A DNA stretch of 64,000 bases from Aquimarina sp. RZ0 (GTDB lineage: Bacteria; Bacteroidota; Bacteroidia; Flavobacteriales; Flavobacteriaceae): the NCBI RefSeq assembly GCF_008370685.1, contig NZ_VTZU01000027.1, positions 1 through 64,000 on the forward strand. Direction: 5' to 3'. The notes under the pieces are model-generated. The model did no database searches, was not told the origin of the DNA, and worked only from the letters and a program-made list of their open reading frames with translations. A program made the position numbers and the translations under genes. Positions 54,992-63,591 of the stretch are shown here, piece after piece (position 1 is the first letter of the stretch; each line of letters starts with the position of its first letter).

Positions 54992-57733
54992 TTATTGTTT
55001 GATAACTTTTATGTTAGCGATATCATTAATATTTAATATGTATATCCCTTCACTAATTTCTTCTAAGTTGATTTCTTTTTGAGTTCCTGATTTGATAATT
55101 TTTCCTGCGATATTGTACAATTTCCATGTGAGTTGATTTACATCACCGGGCAGATTAGTGATGGTCATCAGATCTATTGTTGGATTAGGGTACACACTGA
55201 TATTTTTGTTAATCAATTCAAAATCATCAGTACTCAATGTAACACCATTACTAGTACCCGGAGTAGGTACGCTAAAAACAATATATTCTGAGTCTGCATC
55301 TACTTTGGCTCCATAAGAAGTATCTGTATCTATATCAGTAAACGAAACTTGTTGTAGTAATGTGGTAGCATCTGGCGCAGTGAGCAGTACTTCATCTGTT
55401 CCTTTTAGACTAAACCCTAAGTGATTTTCTCCTTGACTCAAGTCTTTATCTGCCCATAATAATAAATATCCCTTAGCCTCCACCATAGTTTTACTGGCAT
55501 CTGTGTCCGGAATTCTCCATTTTAGGGGTTCAGTAGGCTTATCCGAAATATAATATCCTGCTACATTAACAGGAATATCTGTTGGGTTGTAGATCTCAAT
55601 CCAATCATCAAATTCTCCATTTTCGTCCGCAATAGTAGTATCATTTTTCCCTTGAACTTCATTAATAACTACATCAGTAGTCGCCGTAATTATAGGTTCA
55701 AAAATTGCCGTAACACTAGCATTTTTAGAAAAAACAGGAGCTATCTCTATAGCGGTACCAGTAACATCTCCTTCCCATCTCACAAATCTATATCCTGGTA
55801 ATGCTTCTGTAGAAAGTTTTAAAGGAATATTACTAAAATAAGTTCCTGTAAAAATTTCTTTTATAGATTTTACGCCATGTACTCTTACAAACCCTTTATT
55901 GATATCTGAACTTTCATAGGTTACTTGTATAGGGGCTTCTAAAGAATATTCATTTTTTATTCTTGTAAAAATAGCTGTATCCAATCTTCCTTCTATATCT
56001 GTTCTAAGGGCATCAATATTCTCTTTCCACTCTGCCAGATTTGCAAAAGGAGGCTTATTAAAATCATTATAACCATGATCTATAGCTAATTGAGAATTTA
56101 TAACTGCGTGTGCAGGGATCTCACTTTCTAATTCTCTTTCCATAGCATCTAGAATACCAACAGAACGTTCTCTATTATAAATATGATTTATAATAGTTGC
56201 AATAAATTGTAGCGCTTCATTTTTATAGGGTATATGCAAAACCATTTCAGAAGGAACAAGGGAAGAAACACGCATCGGACCAATCAATGGCACATGATCT
56301 TCTCCACGTAATCCAAAAATTGCATCAAAATCATGCATAAAATAATGATTTTCATGTTTTGTTTTATCTGTTAAATCTTTCCAACTACCAAAACCATATT
56401 CGTTAAGTGCTGAATATTTTTTCAAAAAATGGACATTAACATGATCATTAAAGTTTAATCTCTTCTCTAATACTTCTCTATCAGTTGTAAAATCATATCG
56501 AATCAGATCTCGCTCATTTATAGAAAACTCACCTTCTTTTAACTCAAAATTATGTCGTATATAAGCGTTATCATCATCTTCTCTAACATTTATGATTCCC
56601 TGGTATATAGAATTCACATATAATACTGCCGGTCGATAGCCTTCAAAAGGAAAATCTGCCAGATTATCTTCACTTAATAACCTTGAAATAAAAGCGTCTC
56701 TAATATGCGTCTCTGACCAATCTTGACTCGCATTTCTTAAAAGAAATCTTTTAAATTTATTTATATTTTTATTTGGGTACATCTTATGATCAAAATCCCC
56801 ATCTCCATATATATTATCTGCTTCTACCCTACCATTCAATTGTGGTTTGTATTTTGATGAATTACCAGAGCCTTCAAAATTAGCATATTGATTAATGACC
56901 GTAGTCCCATCAGTTTCTATAAAATTGAATTCTACCCTACCATCAATAAATTTATTACTCAAATGATTATCAGCAGTTAGTAATATAACTGGTAATTCAT
57001 GAGTTGCTCCAATAATGTATGATCTATATTCTATAATACTATATTCTGATGGTGATTTTATTACAATTACTTTTAATGGTGTGTTTTTATCAATAGTAAT
57101 TGGTGAGTTATAGCGCATAGAAGAGGCGTTTGGTGTTGTGCCATCTGTTGTATAATATATTTGATCTTCACCAGTACTTGTTATTGTTACTATCTGAGTC
57201 GATGCATATACTCCAGAGGGAACACTTATAGCTATACCTGCATCTATGTATGTAAATGCAGAACTGTCAATATTTTCTATAGTAGGCGTCGGATTGCTTA
57301 GAAAAGAATAACTTGCATCACTAAGACGACCATACGATATATCATTTTGTATGACTGGATATTCTATTTTGTGTACTTCAACCTTATCTGTTCCAGAAAG
57401 AATAATTGTTTCTCCAGAAGAAGACAGCTTAAAGTTTGTATGCAAACCTGAGTTCTCGCCATCTGCAAATACTAATAAAAAATCATTCCCAGGAATAGCA
57501 GTCCCTATAGGGAAAGCCCACTTATCAGGTTCATCAATATCGTCACTCAAAAAATAACCGCCAATATCCACAGGTAATGAACTTGTATTTTTCAATTCTA
57601 TCCAATCTGTATATTTATTACTATCAGGGTCTTTATACGTATTAATATTTTTTGCCAGAATTTCATTAATAATTACTTCTTGAGAAAATGCCGAAGAAGT
57701 AAATATCCATAATAGAAGAAGTGTGTGTTTCAT
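54992..57733 (-). CDS. Secreted CotH kinase-family protein with lamin-tail domains and T9SS tail (paralogue 1)
   Basis: From ATG 57733, 913 residues; two further in-frame ATGs (57751, 57769) lie in an 18-bp tandem duplication, and the third ATG gives the normal signal peptide (MKHTLLLLWIFTSSAFS). Order: signal peptide; lamin-tail domain (INEILAKNINTYKDPDSNKY...); chitobiase C-terminal-like beta domain (IYYTTDGTTPNASS); CotH domain (FLLRNASQDW; GIINVREDDDNAYIRHNF; HDFDAIFG); InlB-like B-repeat (YRFVRWEGDVTG); second lamin-tail domain (INEVQGKNDTTIADENGEFD); T9SS sorting tail (YPNPTIDLMTI). CotH is an atypical protein kinase. First gene of the five-gene operon. Confidence 0.88.
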   Translation of the reverse strand: MKHTLLLLWIFTSSAFSQEVIINEILAKNINTYKDPDSNKYTDWIELKNTSSLPVDIGGYFLSDDIDEPDKWAFPIGTAIPGNDFLLVFADGENSGLHTNFKLSSSGETIILSGTDKVEVHKIEYPVIQNDISYGRLSDASYSFLSNPTPTIENIDSSAFTYIDAGIAISVPSGVYASTQIVTITSTGEDQIYYTTDGTTPNASSMRYNSPITIDKNTPLKVIVIKSPSEYSIIEYRSYIIGATHELPVILLTADNHLSNKFIDGRVEFNFIETDGTTVINQYANFEGSGNSSKYKPQLNGRVEADNIYGDGDFDHKMYPNKNINKFKRFLLRNASQDWSETHIRDAFISRLLSEDNLADFPFEGYRPAVLYVNSIYQGIINVREDDDNAYIRHNFELKEGEFSINERDLIRYDFTTDREVLEKRLNFNDHVNVHFLKKYSALNEYGFGSWKDLTDKTKHENHYFMHDFDAIFGLRGEDHVPLIGPMRVSSLVPSEMVLHIPYKNEALQFIATIINHIYNRERSVGILDAMERELESEIPAHAVINSQLAIDHGYNDFNKPPFANLAEWKENIDALRTDIEGRLDTAIFTRIKNEYSLEAPIQVTYESSDINKGFVRVHGVKSIKEIFTGTYFSNIPLKLSTEALPGYRFVRWEGDVTGTAIEIAPVFSKNASVTAIFEPIITATTDVVINEVQGKNDTTIADENGEFDDWIEIYNPTDIPVNVAGYYISDKPTEPLKWRIPDTDASKTMVEAKGYLLLWADKDLSQGENHLGFSLKGTDEVLLTAPDATTLLQQVSFTDIDTDTSYGAKVDADSEYIVFSVPTPGTSNGVTLSTDDFELINKNISVYPNPTIDLMTITNLPGDVNQLTWKLYNIAGKIIKSGTQKEINLEEISEGIYILNINDIANIKVIKQ

Positions 57734-57795
57734 ATTATTTATGTGTTTCATATTATTTATGTGTTTCATATCATATAAAACTATTTAAAGCATAA

Positions 57796-57805
57796 ATACC
57801 CTACC
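57796..57805 (-). promoter_or_regulatory. GGTAGGGTAT motif upstream of CotH paralogue 1
   Basis: The minus-strand 10-mer GGTAGGGTAT occurs 62 bases before ATG 57733 (26 before ATG 57769). The same 10-mer lies upstream of the divergent paralogue (58016-58025). The gap of about 210 bases between them shows nothing else except an R2-like scrap (TAAACTACCTCAAGC near 57847). Confidence 0.4.
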
Positions 57806-58015
57806 CACAACCCTACGAATTTTATTTATTACGAGAGAATATTATAAACTACCTCAAGCATTATATCTCTTTTTATAAAGCACATACCCTATTCATTGTT
57901 TTTATACCTGGCTAAAGCTTACAACATTTTTTTTGAAAAATGGTATTAAATTTTAATTATAAATTCTGCGGCAAAACATGTAGGTTTTTTTATTCTAAAT
58001 ATATACATAAAAAGA

Positions 58016-58025
58016 GGTAGGGTAT
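58016..58025 (+). promoter_or_regulatory. GGTAGGGTAT motif upstream of CotH paralogue 2
   Basis: Same 10-mer as 57796-57805, inverted, 39 bases before the start codon. Either a shared regulator site or a remnant of the duplicated 5' region. Confidence 0.4.
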
Positions 58026-58064
58026 ATAGAAATACATCCGTTATATCCCTAAACAATTATAACT

Positions 58065-60845
58065 ATGAAACACTTATCAATCATTTTTTACTTTTTAATT
58101 CTAACAACAAACGCTCAAAATATTGTAATTAATGAACTGCAGGCCAAAAATGTAATAACTCTTCAAGAAAACTGTGATGGTAGAGGATGTCCTGATTGGA
58201 TAGAATTACACAATACAACCAATGCAAATATTGACATAAGTAACTATTTTTTAAGTGATGACCCCAATGATGTTATGAAATGGCAAATGCCTGCAGGAAC
58301 GGTTATAAATGCAAACGGATTTTTGCTGTTATTTGGTGAAAATGCTTTCTCTACAACTGCTATCAAAGTTAATTTTAACTTATCTACAAGTGGAGAAACA
58401 CTTGTATTATCAGATGCATCAGGAACAGAAATCCAACAATTAACGTATCCAGCCATCCAAAATGATATTTCTTATGGCAGAATTGATAATGGTACGTATA
58501 CCTTTATGACTCCCCCTAGTCCAAGAGATACCAACCCGGATACTACTGCTTTTGAATATTTGGATAGTAACCTAACAGTTAGTTTACCATCAGGACTTTA
58601 TCCATCATCTCAACCTGTTGAGTTAACGCACAGCGGAACAGGAACTATATACTATACCCTTGATGGTACTACGCCAACAATAAACTCTACACCATATACA
58701 GGACCTATTACTATTAGCAATAACACTGCACTAAAAGCAATAGTTATAGAAAATGCAAACCTATTTAGTATTGTAGAAAACAGATCATACATTATTGGAG
58801 CAACTCATGAATTACCAATAGTATTATTAACCTCTGATAATTCTTCAAAAACTGTCGCTCGAAGAAACAAAGAGGTAATAGATGGTCGGGTAGAATTCAA
58901 TTTTATAGAAACTGATGGAACTACGGTCATTAGTCAATACGCAAATTTTAGAGAATCCGGTAATGCATCCAGAGCTTTAATACCCCAATTAAATGGAAAG
59001 ATTGAAGCTAGTAAATTATATGGTGATAGCGATTTTGATCATAAAATGTTCCCAAATAAAACCGTAGATGAGTTTGGTAGTATTTATCTTCGTAATTCCA
59101 GTCAAGATTGGTTTTATACACACCTGAGAGATGCTTTTGTATCAAGACTTATGGGAAGTGACAATCTAACAAATTTTTCTTTTGAAGGCTATCGCCCGGC
59201 AGTATTATATGTAAATTCCATATACCAGGGAATCATAAATATAAGAGAAGATGATGATAATGATTATATAAGACATAATTTTAATTTAGAGAATGGTGAA
59301 TTCGTAATACGAGGGAGTAGGTCTAATTTATTTATTAAGCCTGATGCACCTTTACCTACCGACAGGGAAGCACTGAATAGCATAATTAATTTTAATAACT
59401 ACACCAATATCAGAATGTTGATCAATTATTCTGATCTAGGTGAAAGAGGATTTAACTGGTGGGAAGACCTTTCTGGTAAAACAGGGCAACGTTATCATTA
59501 TCTTATACACGATTTTGATTTTAGTTTTGGTAGAGGTTTTAGTGGAGTCTCCAACCTAACAGATCCAATGGAAGTATCATCGCTTTTGGATAATGAAATA
59601 GATACTAATCCAGCATACCGAAGCGAAGCTTTACAATTTGTAGCTGCAGCATTGAATCACATATATAATACCAGCAGAGTCATTGCTATATTGGATGAAA
59701 TGGAGGCTGAATTAGAAAATGAAATCCCAGCACACGGTCTTGTGAATACGAGATTAAACATGGAACGACCTCGTCCTTTTAACACACCTCCTTTTGCCAA
59801 TCTCACTGAATGGAAACAAAATATGGAAGATCTGAGAAATAATATTAGAAATCGAGTAGATGATGATATTTTTAATAGAATACAGACTGAGTATAGTTTG
59901 GATACTCCCATAGATGTAAGTTACAGTAGTTCTGATATCAATCAGGGATTTGTGCGAGTTCATGAAATAAAAATACAAGAAGAAACAGCTACAGGCACAT
60001 ATTTTAGTAATATTCCTTTAAAACTTACCGCAGAAGCATTACCAGGATTCAGGTTTGTACGTTGGGAAGGTGATGCTACAGGAAATACAGTTGATATCGC
60101 TCCTGTTTTTAGTGCTAATGCAGCAGTGACTGCCATTTTTGAACCTATTACGGCTATAACAAATGACGCAGTAATTAACGAAGTACAAGGAAAAAATGAT
60201 AGTACAATTACTGACGAAAATGGAGAATATGATGACTGGATTGAAATTTACAACCCAGGATCAACGCCGATTAATCTGGCAGGACTATACTTTTCTGATA
60301 GTTTTTCGGATCCTCTAAAATGGCAAATCCCAGATACCGATGCTTCTAAGACTACAGTAGCTGCTAATGGTTATTTGTTACTTTGGGCAGATAATGACCC
60401 GTCACAAGGCGAAAATCATTTAGGATTTAAATTAAAAGGATCAGACCAGATTGTAGTAACGTATTCTGATGGTATTACCGAGAAACAACGTATTGAGTTT
60501 ACAGATATAGAATCAGACCAATCTTATGGAGCAGAAAATGACGTAGCTACTAATTTTATTTTATTTACAGCACCTACTCCTAATGCTACTAACAAGACAA
60601 GTACTTTAGATATTTCAGACTTTGAAAAAGACAGTTTTAGTGTTTATCCAAATCCTACGCGCTATGGAGTAACTATTAATACGCCTCCGTCTCAACTAAG
60701 TACTTTAAATTGGAAAATCTATACTATTAACGGAAGCCTACTTGATTCTGGAACAGGAAATAAGGTAGCTATGCAAGACTTAAGTAGTGGTTTTTATTTT
60801 ATTAAAATCAATAATAAAACTACTCTGAAAATAATCAAACAATAA
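58065..60845 (+). CDS. Secreted CotH kinase-family protein with lamin-tail domains and T9SS tail (paralogue 2)
   Basis: 926 residues, same domain order as the gene at 54992 and similar over the whole length: signal peptide MKHLSIIFYFLILTTNA; lamin-tail (INELQAKNVITLQENCDGRG...); beta domain (IYYTLDGTTPTINS); CotH (YLRNSSQDWFYTHLRDAFVS; GIINIREDDDNDYIRHNF; HDFDFSFGRGF); B-repeat (FRFVRWEGDATG); second lamin-tail (INEVQGKNDSTITDENGEYD); sorting tail (SVYPNPTRYGVTI). It carries a small insertion relative to paralogue 1 after the arginine-rich segment near residue 420 (VIRGSRSNLF). Divergent from the exporter operon; probably an inverted duplicate. Confidence 0.88.
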   Translation: MKHLSIIFYFLILTTNAQNIVINELQAKNVITLQENCDGRGCPDWIELHNTTNANIDISNYFLSDDPNDVMKWQMPAGTVINANGFLLLFGENAFSTTAIKVNFNLSTSGETLVLSDASGTEIQQLTYPAIQNDISYGRIDNGTYTFMTPPSPRDTNPDTTAFEYLDSNLTVSLPSGLYPSSQPVELTHSGTGTIYYTLDGTTPTINSTPYTGPITISNNTALKAIVIENANLFSIVENRSYIIGATHELPIVLLTSDNSSKTVARRNKEVIDGRVEFNFIETDGTTVISQYANFRESGNASRALIPQLNGKIEASKLYGDSDFDHKMFPNKTVDEFGSIYLRNSSQDWFYTHLRDAFVSRLMGSDNLTNFSFEGYRPAVLYVNSIYQGIINIREDDDNDYIRHNFNLENGEFVIRGSRSNLFIKPDAPLPTDREALNSIINFNNYTNIRMLINYSDLGERGFNWWEDLSGKTGQRYHYLIHDFDFSFGRGFSGVSNLTDPMEVSSLLDNEIDTNPAYRSEALQFVAAALNHIYNTSRVIAILDEMEAELENEIPAHGLVNTRLNMERPRPFNTPPFANLTEWKQNMEDLRNNIRNRVDDDIFNRIQTEYSLDTPIDVSYSSSDINQGFVRVHEIKIQEETATGTYFSNIPLKLTAEALPGFRFVRWEGDATGNTVDIAPVFSANAAVTAIFEPITAITNDAVINEVQGKNDSTITDENGEYDDWIEIYNPGSTPINLAGLYFSDSFSDPLKWQIPDTDASKTTVAANGYLLLWADNDPSQGENHLGFKLKGSDQIVVTYSDGITEKQRIEFTDIESDQSYGAENDVATNFILFTAPTPNATNKTSTLDISDFEKDSFSVYPNPTRYGVTINTPPSQLSTLNWKIYTINGSLLDSGTGNKVAMQDLSSGFYFIKINNKTTLKIIKQ

Positions 60846-60902
60846 TTTTTTATGACGATCTTTTGATCTATTTCACCAGAATATAATTATTGAATTTTGA
60901 CA

Positions 60903-60949
60903 TTATAAAAAGTAAAAATCATCATTGAGATGATTTTTACTTTTTATAA
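60903..60949. terminator. Bidirectional terminator between convergent genes
   Basis: A perfect 21-bp stem (60903-60923 with 60929-60949), loop ATTGA, A/T-rich ends. It serves both CotH paralogue 2 (+) and the cysteine desulfurase (-). Confidence 0.85.
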
Positions 60950-60965
60950 CCAGATATGATTTACA

Positions 60966-62114
60966 CTAGTCAATTACAAATCCCTTCAGTACTCCAATAA
61001 CATAATCTACTTCTGCTTTAGTATTGTATCTGGAAAAAGAAAATCTAATAGACGGTTTTAGCAGGTCTTCTTCAGAAAGAATCTCTGTAAGTACGTGAGA
61101 ACCTTGATTACTTCCACTCTGACAGGCGCTTCCTTTAGAACATGCAATTCCGTTTATATCTAATTGAAATAATAAAACTCCTGCATTTTCTGGAGCTACA
61201 GGAATACAAACATTAATCAGAGTATAAGTGCAATGCAATATATCATTGCAATTCGCATTGAATTTAACACCTCTAATATGTTGCCGCAATTGTTCCACAA
61301 AATATTGCTTAAGTTCAGATATATAAGCCTTTTCCTCGTCCAAATGTTCATATGCCAATGTTAAAGCTTCGGCCATGCCTACAATATTATGAACTCCTTC
61401 TGTACCTCCTCTATAGCCTCGCTCCTGTTCTCCTCCATAAATTAAAGGTTTAAGCCCCGAATTTTTTCTTAAATAAGCAAAACCAACTCCTTTAGGCCCA
61501 TGAAATTTATGAGCGCTGACAGCCGTAAAATCAATATTTAATTGCTCTAAATCAACTTTTAAATGCCCTATCGATTGTACCATATCACTATGAAAAAGTG
61601 CATGATGTTCTTTACATAAAGCACCTACTCTATCTATGTCTAAGATTGTACCAATTTCATTATTAACATGCATAAGGCTTACCAGTACTTTTGAATATGT
61701 ACTTCTTAACAATTGTTCTAAGTGTGTATAATCTATTGCCCCTTGTGAGTCAACAGCTACATAACTCACTGCTATTCCTGTTTGTGTTTGTATTTCCTGA
61801 ACGGTATGCAATACCGCATGATGCTCTATTTTGGAGGTAATAATATGCTCCACTCCTAAATCTCTGACGGCACTATTAAGTGCTAAGTTATCAGCTTCTG
61901 TTCCTCCAGAGGTAAAGATAATTTCTGAAGCTTTTACTCCAAGATGTTTAGCTATATTCTTTCTAGCTTTTTCTATATGGTTTTTGGCTGATCTTCCATA
62001 CCCGTGAGAAGAAGATGGATTGCCATAATCTTCTTGTAAAACCGTTACCATTTTATCAATTACCTCAGGACGTAATTGCGTAGTCGCTGCACTGTCAAAA
62101 TAAACCTTTTGCAT
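60966..62114 (-). CDS. Cysteine desulfurase (IscS/NifS family)
   Basis: A PLP enzyme that removes sulfur from cysteine for Fe-S clusters or thio-modification. 382 residues from ATG 62114 (an upstream TTG would add three). N-terminal VYFDSAATTQLRPEV; PLP lysine in SAHKFHGPKGVGF (~200); catalytic cysteine loop GIACSKGSACQSGSNQGSHV (~322-341), with the long loop of the IscS/NifS group rather than SufS. No isc or suf genes are adjacent in the window. Confidence 0.93.
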   Translation of the reverse strand: MQKVYFDSAATTQLRPEVIDKMVTVLQEDYGNPSSSHGYGRSAKNHIEKARKNIAKHLGVKASEIIFTSGGTEADNLALNSAVRDLGVEHIITSKIEHHAVLHTVQEIQTQTGIAVSYVAVDSQGAIDYTHLEQLLRSTYSKVLVSLMHVNNEIGTILDIDRVGALCKEHHALFHSDMVQSIGHLKVDLEQLNIDFTAVSAHKFHGPKGVGFAYLRKNSGLKPLIYGGEQERGYRGGTEGVHNIVGMAEALTLAYEHLDEEKAYISELKQYFVEQLRQHIRGVKFNANCNDILHCTYTLINVCIPVAPENAGVLLFQLDINGIACSKGSACQSGSNQGSHVLTEILSEEDLLKPSIRFSFSRYNTKAEVDYVIGVLKGFVID

Positions 62115-62325
62115 TAAATTCAAAAATTAGTAGATAATTCAATAAAAAAATGAGGTATATCAATAATATATTTAATACTAATACCTTTTTATAAGAGGAA
62201 GTGGTTTAAACTTTTTTGATCGAGACAAAAATCTATACCACCTGCCAATATTTATATTTTAGAACACAAAACTAGTTCAAATAAAATTATTTTCATCACG
62301 GTACGTTATAATCTTTCAATTCGCC

Positions 62326-62333
62326 TATTTTTG
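62326..62333 (+). promoter_or_regulatory. -7 box upstream of the lipoprotein pair
   Basis: TATTTTTG fits TAnnTTTG but lies 136 bases before the likely start. The rest of 62115-62440 shows nothing recognisable. Confidence 0.35.
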
Positions 62334-62468
62334 TCAAAAAATATAATTGAGATAGCGATTGAATAGGAACATTTATAAATTTCATTCGTCTTTATCCTTA
62401 CAAACTCTAACGTTTGCTCTATAATTTTAGAGAAAATTAAGGTGTTACTAATTTTAAACATACGATCA

Positions 62469-63581
62469 GTGAGAAGCTTTTTTATTTTTTTCATACTTCT
62501 TTTGGTAATCTCTTGTGATGATGGAGATATTATCATTACCAGTTTTGAGTTTGATGATGTTAACCTCCAACTTTGTGAAGGTGCACTCCCTAATGAATTT
62601 GTTTTCTTTAAAATAAACACTTCTACGAATGAAGCAATATCTTATAATTTTATAGATGATACATATTCTGAAAGGGAAGAAACTGAGGAACCCATACTTA
62701 TAGATTTAGAAAACACCAATAATACATTAATATACCGACAGTTTAATACTGCTATTACTGCAGATTATTATTGCAATAATATTCCTGATAGTGATATTAT
62801 AGTAACTGAAGAATTGATAAGTATAGGTGGACAAGCCCGAATAATTAATGAAATTGTAAGTGAAGATGATAATGATGGTGTAGAAGCTACATTAGAATCT
62901 CCTAATCAAGTTGATCCCCTTGCTGACCCGGATGAAGACGGAGTCCCTAATTATCTCGATGATGACATGAATAATAATGCTATCGGAAATGTTGACAATG
63001 CCATTGAACCAGGATATGATTCTGACAATGACCAGATTCCTGATTTTAAAGATCAGGACGATGACGATGATAATGTAATAACCAGTGCAGAGTTGCCTAA
63101 TGGAATTCCTGATGATGATAGTTTTCTGGATACAGATGGTGATACAATTCCTAACTATCTGGATGAAGATGATGATGGTGATGGTGTTTTAACCCGCGAT
63201 GAGGATGTTAATGGTAATGGTAATCCCAGAGATGATGATACCGATATAGATGGTATCCCTAATTATCTGGACGATGATGATGATGGAGATGAAGAACTTA
63301 CGATAGATGAGGATATCAATAATAATGGTAATCCAATGGATGATGATAGTGATAACGATGATATCCCTAATTATCTTGATACAGATTCACCTGATGATGT
63401 GGCGAATACTAATATGGACAATCCTGATAACCTTCCTAATACCGTAGTAACAATTTTTAGAACTACACTTGTTATTGATAACCTGGGCTTTAATCAAATG
63501 AGTGATCAATTTGCTCAAGAAGGCTTTTCATTTGGTTTTAGAGATTTTAGTACTTCAATAACAACCCCCAATAATAATTAA
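62469..63581 (+). CDS. Lipoprotein with thrombospondin type 3-like calcium-binding repeats
   Basis: 370 residues from GTG 62469, chosen because the signal peptide is then compact (RSFFIFFILLLVISCD, lipobox VISC); a GTG at 62442 would add nine residues. The N-terminal ~120 residues form a domain shared with the next gene (FEFDDVNLQLCEG; FVFFKINTSTNEA; IDLENTNNTLIYRQFNTAIT; CNNIP). Residues ~130-310 hold at least five Asp-rich units of the type DxDxDxIPNYLDDDDDGD, which bind calcium in related proteins. The last ~60 residues have no motif. It is probably on the cell surface. The next paralogue starts ten bases downstream. Confidence 0.85.
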   Translation: MRSFFIFFILLLVISCDDGDIIITSFEFDDVNLQLCEGALPNEFVFFKINTSTNEAISYNFIDDTYSEREETEEPILIDLENTNNTLIYRQFNTAITADYYCNNIPDSDIIVTEELISIGGQARIINEIVSEDDNDGVEATLESPNQVDPLADPDEDGVPNYLDDDMNNNAIGNVDNAIEPGYDSDNDQIPDFKDQDDDDDNVITSAELPNGIPDDDSFLDTDGDTIPNYLDEDDDGDGVLTRDEDVNGNGNPRDDDTDIDGIPNYLDDDDDGDEELTIDEDINNNGNPMDDDSDNDDIPNYLDTDSPDDVANTNMDNPDNLPNTVVTIFRTTLVIDNLGFNQMSDQFAQEGFSFGFRDFSTSITTPNNN

Positions 63582-63591
63582 GATTGATAAT

